Assembly (NCBI GenBank): GCA_002720285.1
Contig: PBHT01000022.1
Span: forward strand, 22,564-32,955
Length of the DNA: 10,392 bases
Origin: Acidobacteriota bacterium
GTDB taxonomy: Bacteria; Acidobacteriota; Vicinamibacteria; Vicinamibacterales; UBA823
Reading direction: 5' to 3'
This document shows, piece after piece, positions 1 through 6,788 of the stretch. Numbering within the stretch: the first letter of the stretch is position 1; each line of letters starts with the position of its first letter. Under the pieces are notes generated by a model. It was not told the DNA's origin. It did not search any database and saw only the letters and a list, made by a program, of their open reading frames with translations. A program made the position numbers and the translations under genes.

Positions 1-1360
1 CGTCAGTCCACTCACGGATCCAGTCACAGTAGTGCAGATTCGGCCCTTCGGTCGTTCCATACCGGGTATGGGCCTCATGATAACAACCACCGGCACATAG
101 TGGCCTCGCCCAGCACGTTCGACAATCAGTCTTGTTCTCAACGTGATGGCGGTCCAGAAAGTCACTTTGTCGTTCCCGATCAATGCCTTCGCCCACCGTC
201 CCCAACGAGTGGTCGTCTGACCCGGCGAACCGGTGACACAACGCCACCTGCCCGTCCGTAGCAACACCCATTAACCCGAGGCCGGCCCCGCACGGATACG
301 CTTTACTTGCACCCTTGTGAATCTCCTCCAGGGTGTCCTTCACGTTTGCAAACCCGTGATGCCGATTTTCCACTGCGTAGTCAAGAAATTCATGAGCAAG
401 ACCCCTAAACTGCCCAAGCATTTTGTCAAACCCGCCGTCCTCAATTGCGTATTGCTGACTCGGAGACGTCGTAACGGGAGCAAAGCCTACTTCCCGAAAG
501 CCAATTTCCTCAGTCAAATGCTTGAAGATCCGCTGTACATCCAGCGTTTGCGAAGTGAGTGTTACACGGGCACCGATAGGCTTCGCACGATGGCGGCGTA
601 GCAACTCTTTAATTTTCGGCATTGCCACGTCATAACTGCCGGCTCCGTTATGAAAGACACGAAACTTGTCCTGCATGTCCTGTGGGCCGTCGATTGAAAT
701 TGTTACAGCAACATCGTTCTCAATCAAAAAATCAATGATTTCAGGACTCAGCAGAGTTGCGTTCGTCGTTAGATTAAACTCAACTCGCTTACCAACTTCG
801 CTTGCGCGCTTCCGAGCATAGGGAATTGCAATCTTCAGCACAGGAAAATTCAGGAGCGTCTCGCCGCCGAACAGGGTCATGTGCACGACCTTATTTGGCC
901 CCGCCTCGCGAAACATAAAATCCACACTCTGTTTAGCAGTCTCCTCAGACATGAACTTCGGCTGTTTTCCGTTCGTTGTGTCAACGATCTTATCTTCCCC
1001 GTATTCATAGCAATACGCGCAGGCGAGATTGCACTGGTTGGTGACGTTCATCACCATCGTTGTCAACGGAAAAGGCTCAAGCGGAATTACCTTGGGAACT
1101 GGTTTTGGAGCCTCGTTCACAGGCACAATGGCCTGCACGCGAAGAAGTTCGTCCATCCCTTCGTCGAGTTCGGCCGTAGACAAGCGCGTCCCCAGCATCC
1201 CTTGAATATCCTCGCGTGTACGCGACCCGACATCTAGCAGTTCGAGAATTGACTGACTCGTGTCATCAAGTGCAAAAATTGCCGCACTCTGGAGATAGAG
1301 AAACGGTTTTCCAGACGCTTCGAACTGGTGTAAATGAGCGGTACGAAAATGCATGGTCAT
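1..1360 (-). CDS. qhpD: QhpD/PeaB-type radical SAM-SPASM maturase of quinohemoprotein amine dehydrogenase, 3' end cut by window edge
   Basis: Translating the minus strand from the ATG at 1360 gives 453 open codons to the window edge. The radical-SAM cluster motif CNLACAYC lies at residues 110-117 (Cys110, Cys114, Cys117) and the SAM-binding GGETLL at 165-170. A full SPASM cysteine set follows: C357, C375 (with the GX4C spacing), C413, C416, C422, C426 and C445. Known QhpD enzymes form intra-peptide Cys-to-Asp/Glu thioether crosslinks in the small gamma subunit QhpC, in the cytoplasm before export. From memory the family is about 475 residues, so only some 20 residues are missing. The ATG directly abuts the qhpA stop codon, with GGGAGG (1372-1377, minus strand) 11 bases upstream; a second in-frame ATG at 1354 is a less well spaced alternative. 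Residues 1-95 form a PqqD-like or peptide-recognition N-terminal region (inference). Assignment to QhpD rather than another SPASM maturase rests on these motifs plus adjacency to qhpA and qhpG. Confidence 0.93.
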   Translation of the reverse strand, partial: MTMHFRTAHLHQFEASGKPFLYLQSAAIFALDDTSQSILELLDVGSRTREDIQGMLGTRLSTAELDEGMDELLRVQAIVPVNEAPKPVPKVIPLEPFPLTTMVMNVTNQCNLACAYCYEYGEDKIVDTTNGKQPKFMSEETAKQSVDFMFREAGPNKVVHMTLFGGETLLNFPVLKIAIPYARKRASEVGKRVEFNLTTNATLLSPEIIDFLIENDVAVTISIDGPQDMQDKFRVFHNGAGSYDVAMPKIKELLRRHRAKPIGARVTLTSQTLDVQRIFKHLTEEIGFREVGFAPVTTSPSQQYAIEDGGFDKMLGQFRGLAHEFLDYAVENRHHGFANVKDTLEEIHKGASKAYPCGAGLGLMGVATDGQVALCHRFAGSDDHSLGTVGEGIDRERQSDFLDRHHVENKTDCRTCWARPLCAGGCYHEAHTRYGTTEGPNLHYCDWIREWTD

Positions 1361-3037
1361 TTAACGACCAACCTCCCACGAATCGAACCGCATATAAACT
1401 GGCACAGTCACTACCAAGTGCCCACGCGCTTTAAGTGGCGTATCGGCACCCGCAGGCGTGTAGGTGGCGACAACCCAAACATCCCCGATGTTGTTCCGGT
1501 TACCCACTCGGTCGGGGTTCGGGCCGTCCACCGCCGGGGTGAAGACCCCGTTCTGGCCCAGTGCACCGACATATTTAAGGTCCTCGTCACCGTAGGTCGC
1601 GGCGTACTCTTCTAGACTCCAATTGGGCGCGACCACGCCAAGATTTAAGTCGTCATCCGTGTTCGGCGTATCGTCAGGGCCATCGTGCCACGCCACAGCG
1701 TCAAACTGTTCATATTGCTTCGGCACGATAACGCCGCCTACTCGGGCCATGCCGCGTAAGGGCTCAACCGTGATCCGGTCCATCTGGTCATACACCGCTA
1801 TCCCACGCTCCAACATTCCCCGGCCTACGAAAACGTCTCGATCGCCAACGCTCGCGCCGTCCTCCACTGAAATTCGCACCGAGGCCACATTAGGAGTGAC
1901 ACTAACAACCTCCAACAACCTGACCCCCGCACCAAGATTGACGTCCTCTGGCGCTAACTCTTCGGGAAGGTTTGCACCGTAGATGCTCACCTCTTGACTA
2001 CTGGTCGACGTAAGCACCGCACGAGGATAGACCCCAGAAACACTCGGCCCTTCGTCGACACGTGTGAGCGTCACGTCGAGGCCAATCTCATCCCACGCAC
2101 CTCGAAACCATCGTCCAGATATCGAAGTCCAGTCCCGCTCGACAAACATCACCTGGCGCCAAGTAGCAGCATCGGCTTCAGACGACCCTCTCCACTGATA
2201 CCCCGTGTAGACGATGGACTGACCCGTGTGAGTCACGGACCGTCCATCACGAGCGTAAACCAACGTCGTGTCAGTGGTGAACTCAGCACTGCCGCTCGGC
2301 CCGGCGCTGATCGTCATCCTCCCGAATACGGGACCGCTGCCGGGGTGGTTCCCTGAAAGCATCCAAGACCCTTCAAGCTGCGGCGCGCGGAGATTCGCCG
2401 ACCACGCGGCCCACGCGGACGAATGTAAAGGAAACACTTCGGCCAGATGATCAATCGCCCGATTCATCGGATGTCGTCGCTCGGGCGTCTCATCAGGAGC
2501 TGGAGGGTCACGTCGCGTCATCCCGCCTTCTCGAAAGCTTTGTCGGTCAACATAGGGGTAATACCCTCGGTGCATTGCCACCACCAGTGCCCACTCTTCC
2601 TTGGTGCGGCGCTGATTAAGTATCCGCCCCATTGAGTGACAGGCACTACAGGTCGCCTCGGTGTCCCGGTCGGCCTCGTATTCATACTCAATGAGCCGAC
2701 GTTCGACTTCAAACGCCCCGCCTCGTGCTTCTTCCGGCGCAAGCCCTAGGTTATTCGAAAGGTACCGTACGATCTCCCGTGCCTCATCCGGGTCGAGAAT
2801 CATGTCGTTGAGGCTAACCATACGCTTGATCGTCTGCTGCCACCCTTCCGGAGTCGTCCGTCGGTATGAAATTCGAGACAAAATTCCCGGCTCGTCAGTT
2901 ACGTGACAGATACCACACGCCTCAATAACCGTTTGATTGTCTATTGAAATTCCATCGGCGCCTTCCGGGTCAGACTGACCAAACGCCAAAGAAACAGGTA
3001 TCCAAGACGCAATAACCAAGGCCGAAAAAATACGCAT
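1361..3037 (-). CDS. qhpA: Quinohemoprotein amine dehydrogenase alpha subunit (dihaem cytochrome c)
   Basis: This is the large subunit of the periplasmic amine dehydrogenase that oxidises primary amines to aldehydes. Its two haems take electrons from the cysteine tryptophylquinone in the gamma subunit and pass them to a soluble acceptor (family knowledge). The 558-residue product has a signal peptide starting MRIFSALVIASW and ending near AFGQ. It has two CXXCH haem sites, CGICH at residues 41-45 and CSACH at 130-134, followed by a long all-beta region, a TIG/IPT-like stretch (SGVYPRAVLTS onward) and the family-like C-terminus containing GNRNNIGDVWVVATY and ARGHLVVTVP. The frame is open upstream to a GTG at 3046. 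I prefer ATG 3037 because GAAGTGA precedes it at usable distance and the signal peptide then starts M-R. The gene lies 53 bases downstream of qhpG and abuts qhpD, so the three are probably co-transcribed. The dihaem architecture and tail make other multihaem cytochromes unlikely. Confidence 0.95.
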   Translation of the reverse strand: MRIFSALVIASWIPVSLAFGQSDPEGADGISIDNQTVIEACGICHVTDEPGILSRISYRRTTPEGWQQTIKRMVSLNDMILDPDEAREIVRYLSNNLGLAPEEARGGAFEVERRLIEYEYEADRDTEATCSACHSMGRILNQRRTKEEWALVVAMHRGYYPYVDRQSFREGGMTRRDPPAPDETPERRHPMNRAIDHLAEVFPLHSSAWAAWSANLRAPQLEGSWMLSGNHPGSGPVFGRMTISAGPSGSAEFTTDTTLVYARDGRSVTHTGQSIVYTGYQWRGSSEADAATWRQVMFVERDWTSISGRWFRGAWDEIGLDVTLTRVDEGPSVSGVYPRAVLTSTSSQEVSIYGANLPEELAPEDVNLGAGVRLLEVVSVTPNVASVRISVEDGASVGDRDVFVGRGMLERGIAVYDQMDRITVEPLRGMARVGGVIVPKQYEQFDAVAWHDGPDDTPNTDDDLNLGVVAPNWSLEEYAATYGDEDLKYVGALGQNGVFTPAVDGPNPDRVGNRNNIGDVWVVATYTPAGADTPLKARGHLVVTVPVYMRFDSWEVGR

Positions 3038-3090
3038 AATTATCACTTCGACAAGCTAAGAATGACAGAAAATGACCCAAATTTATAGCA

Positions 3091-4626
3091 TTAGACCTCT
3101 TTACCAAAACCATTGATAAGTGCCCCAGTCGCGAGCAGAAGCGACAAAGCTCCGAGAAAATCCGGAAGAATCACTGGGGAATAACGTTGATTGTATGCCT
3201 CGAACAGGTCGGGGACGTGCCGGTGGTGGCCCGCTATTCGAACTAACGCTGGTAAATCAACATTCCTGACGAACCTCACCGCCACTCGACCGGTAATGGG
3301 CGTCTCTAGCCCAAGGCGCTCCTCGAGCACAACCTCCCGCCCGGCAATGCCAGGCCAACGCTCAATCTCGAGGCCATCTCCAGGAGTCAAGGCGATCTCA
3401 GCGCTATTTTTCAACTCGGCAAACGACGCCTGCACCGTTGGATCACGGCGCACCGAATCCAGGTCGATGGCCGTCGGAGAATTATGATCCAAGTCGTAAT
3501 TGAGCTCGGATCGTCCGGTCCAGAACGGATGGTCATGCATAGTCGCTCCATCGCGAAAGTAAGCTGCGGTTCGCTTAGCGTAGGTCGAAAATATCTCCAT
3601 CTCACGTGCGGTATAAAAGTTGCGCGCCACCTCACCCATATCAGGTCTCACTAGGCAGGTATTAGCCACTATGGCTGCCATCCAAGCTGAGGAAATAGCC
3701 TTCTTCACTCCAAACGACGACAACGGGTCGATGAATGAGGCAGCGTCGCCAACTAGTAAGAACGTGGAACCGGCGCAACGACTGGCAGAATATACCGACG
3801 CGTCACAGGCCCAGGGTGCTTCAGAAAGCTGCGCATCATGTGTGAGGCCAGAAATCTCACGGGTCTTGGCGAGTTCTCGGCGATAGGTTGCCGCAATTTT
3901 CCCAGCTTTGTCTAAGTCGGTTTCACGTGGGTCGACCATCACAGTTACATAGCGCCGCGACGTGCTGACCGGGACCGACCAGGCCCATCCATCATGGTAA
4001 GCCTCCACCAACGTATGACTCGGCTCGGCCAGAGACCACCCCTCTGGTCGCTCCCACACCCCGGCAATGGCTAATGTCAACGGCATCGCGCTCTGACGTC
4101 GGAAACCCCGCCTAGCAATGATTCCGGATCGGCCAGAGCAATCGAGCACAACACGGGCCTCTACTGCGACCGGGGTGCGGCAGTCACTATCGGTCGCAAC
4201 ATGCACGGTTGCGGTGTCGTCAGCATCAAACTCAACTCGCTTCACCGTGCTTTCCACAACAGTGGTATTCGCGGCTTCAGCTTGGTCCCGAAGCAAGTGA
4301 TCGAATTCTCGCCGGACAACCTGGTAGCCACGTTCGTCGTCCGCGAAGTGCTCTGACCGCATCTGGTCATTACCCCACCAAAATGTATTACCCGTCGAAC
4401 GGTAGAACCCTGCTTCGTCGATAGCCTCCAAGACACCAATCGCCCGAAAAAGCTTTCGGCAACTAGGTGGCAGTGATTCAGCGAGCGTTGGCATCGGTGA
4501 CTGGCTCTTCGTTAAGAGCAGCACTCCGTGGCCCCACGCCGACAAAATACGCGCGGCTGAGGCACCGGCAGGACCGCCACCAATAACGATGATGTCTGAA
4601 GTCGAGGGTAGGTGAATACGTGACAT
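3091..4626 (-). CDS. qhpG: QhpG-type FAD-dependent monooxygenase for CTQ cofactor biogenesis
   Basis: This is a 511-residue flavoprotein without a signal peptide, hence cytoplasmic. The Rossmann FAD motif IGGGPAGASAARIL starts at residue 15 (GGGPAG 16-21). DCSGRSG is at 162-168 and the second FAD-binding motif GDAASFIDP starts at 293. A GWAWSVP motif at 213-219 resembles the GWxWxIP signature of flavin-dependent tryptophan halogenases, consistent with the structural class. Family knowledge: QhpG adds oxygen atoms to the tryptophan of the crosslinked QhpC peptide that becomes the quinone of CTQ, acting after QhpD. Its position directly upstream of qhpA supports this over an independent halogenase or geranylgeranyl-reductase-like enzyme. 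ATG 4626 is the first usable start, since the ATG upstream of it reaches TAG within four codons; its ribosome-binding site (GGA about 8-10 bases upstream) is weak. In the Paracoccus cluster this gene follows the structural genes, whereas here it comes first. Confidence 0.88.
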   Translation of the reverse strand: MSRIHLPSTSDIIVIGGGPAGASAARILSAWGHGVLLLTKSQSPMPTLAESLPPSCRKLFRAIGVLEAIDEAGFYRSTGNTFWWGNDQMRSEHFADDERGYQVVRREFDHLLRDQAEAANTTVVESTVKRVEFDADDTATVHVATDSDCRTPVAVEARVVLDCSGRSGIIARRGFRRQSAMPLTLAIAGVWERPEGWSLAEPSHTLVEAYHDGWAWSVPVSTSRRYVTVMVDPRETDLDKAGKIAATYRRELAKTREISGLTHDAQLSEAPWACDASVYSASRCAGSTFLLVGDAASFIDPLSSFGVKKAISSAWMAAIVANTCLVRPDMGEVARNFYTAREMEIFSTYAKRTAAYFRDGATMHDHPFWTGRSELNYDLDHNSPTAIDLDSVRRDPTVQASFAELKNSAEIALTPGDGLEIERWPGIAGREVVLEERLGLETPITGRVAVRFVRNVDLPALVRIAGHHRHVPDLFEAYNQRYSPVILPDFLGALSLLLATGALINGFGKEV

Positions 4627-4681
4627 CTCTAGTTCCGAGGCATCCCAGTGGACAGTGTTAAGCAGGAAAACTGAAAAGGGG

Positions 4682-4687
4682 ATTATA
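4682..4687 (-). promoter_or_regulatory. Possible -10 element of the qhp operon promoter
   Basis: Minus-strand TATAAT (preceded by GCA) lies 55 bases before the qhpG start, in the 143-base region shared with the divergent phosphoesterase gene. The nearest -35-like hexamer, TTGTCT (4701-4706), is only 13 bases away, too close for a standard sigma-70 pair. The call therefore rests on the perfect -10 hexamer and its location alone. Confidence 0.35.
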
Positions 4688-4769
4688 TGCTGGCACGACG
4701 AGACAATAGGATTGATCGAGTGACAGACACTAATGGATCGATGACAATTGGTTGTCTGGAGCGCACGAA

Positions 4770-5261
4770 ATGCAACTCGCCATTATCTCGGATATTCATG
4801 ACAGGGGCGATCATCTCGCCGTCATCCTCAGCCAGGTAACGGAGGCCGATGCACTCATCTTCTGTGGTGATCTGTGCTCGCCTTTCATTGTCGTACAACT
4901 TGGCGAGGGATTCACTAAACCGATCCATGTGGTCTTCGGCAACAACGATGGCGACCACTTTAGGATTACGCAGCAGGCAAGCCGATTTGCCCACATGACA
5001 CTGCACGGCGAGTTTGCTGAACTCACCTGTGATGGCAAGCGTATCGCCGTGAACCACTTTCCTGAGATAGCTAGAGGATTAGCCGCATCCAATCGCTACG
5101 ACCTCGTCTGCTATGGTCATGACCACAAGCATTCGATCGAGAAGAATGGTGATACGTTGATAGTGAACCCTGGAGAGGTCTATGGCGGACTGACAGGAGT
5201 AGCTAGCTACGTCGTGTACGACACAGTGAGCGGCGTGGCCAAACGACGAGACATCGGCTGA
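4770..5261 (+). CDS. YfcE/MJ0936-family metallophosphoesterase
   Basis: This is a 163-residue single-domain calcineurin-like phosphoesterase, the usual length for the small YfcE/MJ0936 group. The two-metal motifs appear in order: SDIHDR (D8, H10), CGDLCSP (D34), FGNNDGD (N58), NHFPE (H96) and GHDHKH (H117, H119; the family norm is GHTH). It ends with NPGEVYGG, near the usual NPGS position. Such enzymes hydrolyse phosphodiester model substrates in vitro and their physiological substrates are mostly unknown, so no specific reaction is assigned. There is no signal peptide, so it is cytoplasmic. ATG 4770 is chosen because GGAG (4758-4761) sits 8 bases upstream; an in-frame TTG at 4752 would add six residues but would put this ribosome-binding site inside the gene. 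It is divergent from qhpG and 110 bases ahead of the next gene. Nothing in the sequence ties it to amine oxidation. Confidence 0.88.
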   Translation: MQLAIISDIHDRGDHLAVILSQVTEADALIFCGDLCSPFIVVQLGEGFTKPIHVVFGNNDGDHFRITQQASRFAHMTLHGEFAELTCDGKRIAVNHFPEIARGLAASNRYDLVCYGHDHKHSIEKNGDTLIVNPGEVYGGLTGVASYVVYDTVSGVAKRRDIG

Positions 5262-5371
5262 CCATAAAGCATTTCCCGTAAGTGATTGCATCGTTGTAGG
5301 ACACCTTGGGCTAGACAGACGTTATGGATGGTATATGGAACGAATATTTTCGAGATAAGGAAATAGGAATC

Positions 5372-6202
5372 ATGCGACAGTTCATTGCAACGGCTTGTGT
5401 CAGCTTCATCTGTGCCGCATCCCTCACAGCCCAGGACATCACCAAGTACGTGCGTTATGCCCACGAAGGGGCCGAATCCTACGGGGTGCTCAAGGGCGGA
5501 GAAATTCACGAGTTGCGCGGCGACATCTTTAAAACAGTGGAACTCACCGGCCATACTGTGGCGCTAGACGACGCAAGACTGCTCATTCCTGTTCAACCAT
5601 CTAAAGTCATTGCGGTCGGCTTCAACTACCGGAGTCATCTTGGCGAGCGTGAGCCGACGTTATATCCCGGACTGTTTGCCAAATACCCAACGTCACTGAT
5701 TGCTACGGGCGAAGAGATCGTCTTCCCTCCTGGAGCCAGAAACGTGCACTACGAAGGGGAGATGGTGCTCGTGATTGGCCGACGTGCAAAACACGTGTCC
5801 CGGGAAGAAGCTCTGGACTATGTTTTTGGTGTGACGGCTGGAAACGATGTTAGTGAAAGGGACTGGCAGGCCAACGATCTCCAATGGTTTCGAGCAAAAG
5901 GTTCCGACACCTTTGGTCCCCTTGGGCCAGTCCTCGTGCGCGGTTTGAACCCAGACGATCTGTTGCTCCAGACTAGGTTGAACGGCGAGGTCCGGCAGTC
6001 ACAGCGGACAAGTGACCTCTTTTTTGATTCATCGGAGATTGTCAGTTACGTCAGTCAATTCGTCACGCTAGAGCCTGGAGACGTCATTTACACGGGAACG
6101 CCTGGAGAGACCCAGGGTATGCAGCCAGGCGACGTCGTCGAAGTGGAACTGGAAGGAGTCGGCATCCTGCGCAACATTATCAACAGCGCCGACGCCCGAT
6201 AG
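5372..6202 (+). CDS. Fumarylacetoacetase-family hydrolase with an N-terminal signal peptide
   Basis: This is a 276-residue FAH-superfamily protein (2-hydroxyhepta-2,4-diene-1,7-dioate isomerase / fumarylpyruvate hydrolase / acylpyruvase group). Visible motifs are GFNYRSHLGE (83-92), the metal ligands in HYEGEM (E128, E130) and GNDVSERD (D159), RAKGSDTFGPLGP (175-186, with the conserved Lys177) and DVIYTGTPGE (237-246). The family cleaves or isomerises beta-diketo acids from aromatic or sugar-acid breakdown using Mg or Mn; the exact substrate cannot be read here. Unusually, the protein starts with MRQFIATACVSFICAASLTA before QDITK, a good Sec signal peptide. ATG 5372 is preferred over an in-frame ATG at 5324: AAGGAAA (5357-5363) and AGGA (5365-5368) precede it, and starting at 5324 would bury the signal under 16 charged residues. 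It follows the phosphoesterase gene by 110 bases on the same strand, and an independent promoter is possible. Confidence 0.88.
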   Translation: MRQFIATACVSFICAASLTAQDITKYVRYAHEGAESYGVLKGGEIHELRGDIFKTVELTGHTVALDDARLLIPVQPSKVIAVGFNYRSHLGEREPTLYPGLFAKYPTSLIATGEEIVFPPGARNVHYEGEMVLVIGRRAKHVSREEALDYVFGVTAGNDVSERDWQANDLQWFRAKGSDTFGPLGPVLVRGLNPDDLLLQTRLNGEVRQSQRTSDLFFDSSEIVSYVSQFVTLEPGDVIYTGTPGETQGMQPGDVVEVELEGVGILRNIINSADAR

Positions 6203-6331
6203 CAATAACCCTGCTGCCCCCAGCGGTACCGTTCGTCATAACCAGCCTGATAATCAACCGAACTGTCCCAAGGCCCGCGAACTTGCTCCACGTTGGAACT
6301 GTTAAGGGCCGGTAGACAGTTGAACACCTGG
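6203..6331. other. Convergent intergenic region between the FAH-family and cupin genes
   Basis: These 129 bases separate two converging genes. I see only a weak dyad, AACTGT (6297-6302) with ACAGTT (6316-6321) around a 13-base loop, plus a second copy of AACTGT at 6261. No GC-rich stem followed by a T-run is present on either strand, so no intrinsic terminator is called. Confidence 0.4.
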
Positions 6332-6682
6332 TCAGTCGCTGTCCAGATACTGGTTGATACCCTCTTGCCAATCGTCGCGCCGTTCGGTGAAAAAGTCCCA
6401 CACGACGCAGTCCTCAACCACCCATGCCTCGTGCTCGACGTTCGCGGGTATCACGAGCATTTCTCCCGCTTTAAGCAACACCTCTTGGCCGTCAACGTTG
6501 AGGCGTATCGCGCCCTTAATGATGCACGTGAACTGCTCAGCCAAGTGCCGATGTTTCGCAACGTGGGTACTACTGGCGAGGGTCAACTGGGCAAAGGTGC
6601 CCTTATCTCCCCACAAAACGCGCCGTTGAACGGAGTCGGAGATGCGCTCGACTGAAATGTCTTCCCAAATCACCGGTTTCAT
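6332..6682 (-). CDS. Small single-domain cupin protein
   Basis: This 116-residue protein is essentially one conserved cupin barrel. Motif 1 runs from H44-x-H46 through E49/Q50 to G57 (KHRHLAEQFTCIIKG). Motif 2 is GEMLVIPANVEHEAW at 73-87, with H84 as the remaining metal ligand. All usual metal-binding positions are present, so it probably binds a divalent metal. Cupins of this size range from dioxygenases and isomerases to sugar- or ligand-binding proteins, and the sequence does not decide between them. There is no signal peptide or DNA-binding domain. The ATG at 6682 has a strong AAGGGAGGAA ribosome-binding site (6691-6700 on the minus strand). It is divergent from the CapA-like gene across a 106-base shared region and convergent with the FAH-family gene. 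Confidence 0.88.
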   Translation of the reverse strand: MKPVIWEDISVERISDSVQRRVLWGDKGTFAQLTLASSTHVAKHRHLAEQFTCIIKGAIRLNVDGQEVLLKAGEMLVIPANVEHEAWVVEDCVVWDFFTERRDDWQEGINQYLDSD

Positions 6683-6788
6683 AACTAGTCTTCCTCCCTT
6701 CTCGCAGTGCTCTTTCGATTCTTGAAAACTGCGCTACAATCCCGATCTGATCATTTCGACACACTCAGGCCGACCAAGGAGACGTCCA
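6683..6788. promoter_or_regulatory. Divergent start region between the cupin and CapA-like genes
   Basis: The region holds strong ribosome-binding sites for both genes: AAGGGAGGAA on the minus strand at 6691-6700, and AAGGAG on the plus strand at 6776-6781. On the plus strand GCTACAAT (TACAAT 6735-6740) is a plausible -10 for the CapA-like gene. The nearby TTGAAA (6722-6727) is too close to serve as its -35, and a better -35 is not obvious. Promoter activity is inferred from position. Confidence 0.35.

Noticed and set aside
881..1237. A 118-codon plus-strand open frame across the qhpD region
   Set aside because: The opposite strand encodes the radical SAM motifs continuously through this interval, and the plus-strand product has no recognisable features.
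3038..3046. GTG start for qhpA three codons upstream
   Set aside because: There is no ribosome-binding site before the GTG, while the ATG at 3037 gives a standard signal peptide and has GAAGTGA upstream.
3091..4626. Reading the flavoprotein as a stand-alone tryptophan halogenase
   Set aside because: The GWxW motif is suggestive, but tight linkage to qhpA and qhpD and the lack of natural-product genes favour QhpG.
4683..5057. A 124-codon minus-strand open frame opposite the phosphoesterase gene, starting before qhpG
   Set aside because: It lies antisense to a gene with clear catalytic motifs, has no recognisable domain and would obstruct the qhpG promoter region. It is a shadow frame.
5324..5371. 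In-frame upstream ATG extending the FAH-family protein by 16 residues
   Set aside because: It would place charged residues before the signal peptide, while better Shine-Dalgarno sequences lie directly before ATG 5372.
6293..6655. A 120-codon plus-strand open frame opposite the cupin gene
   Set aside because: The minus-strand frame carries both cupin motifs and a strong ribosome-binding site; the plus-strand frame has neither.
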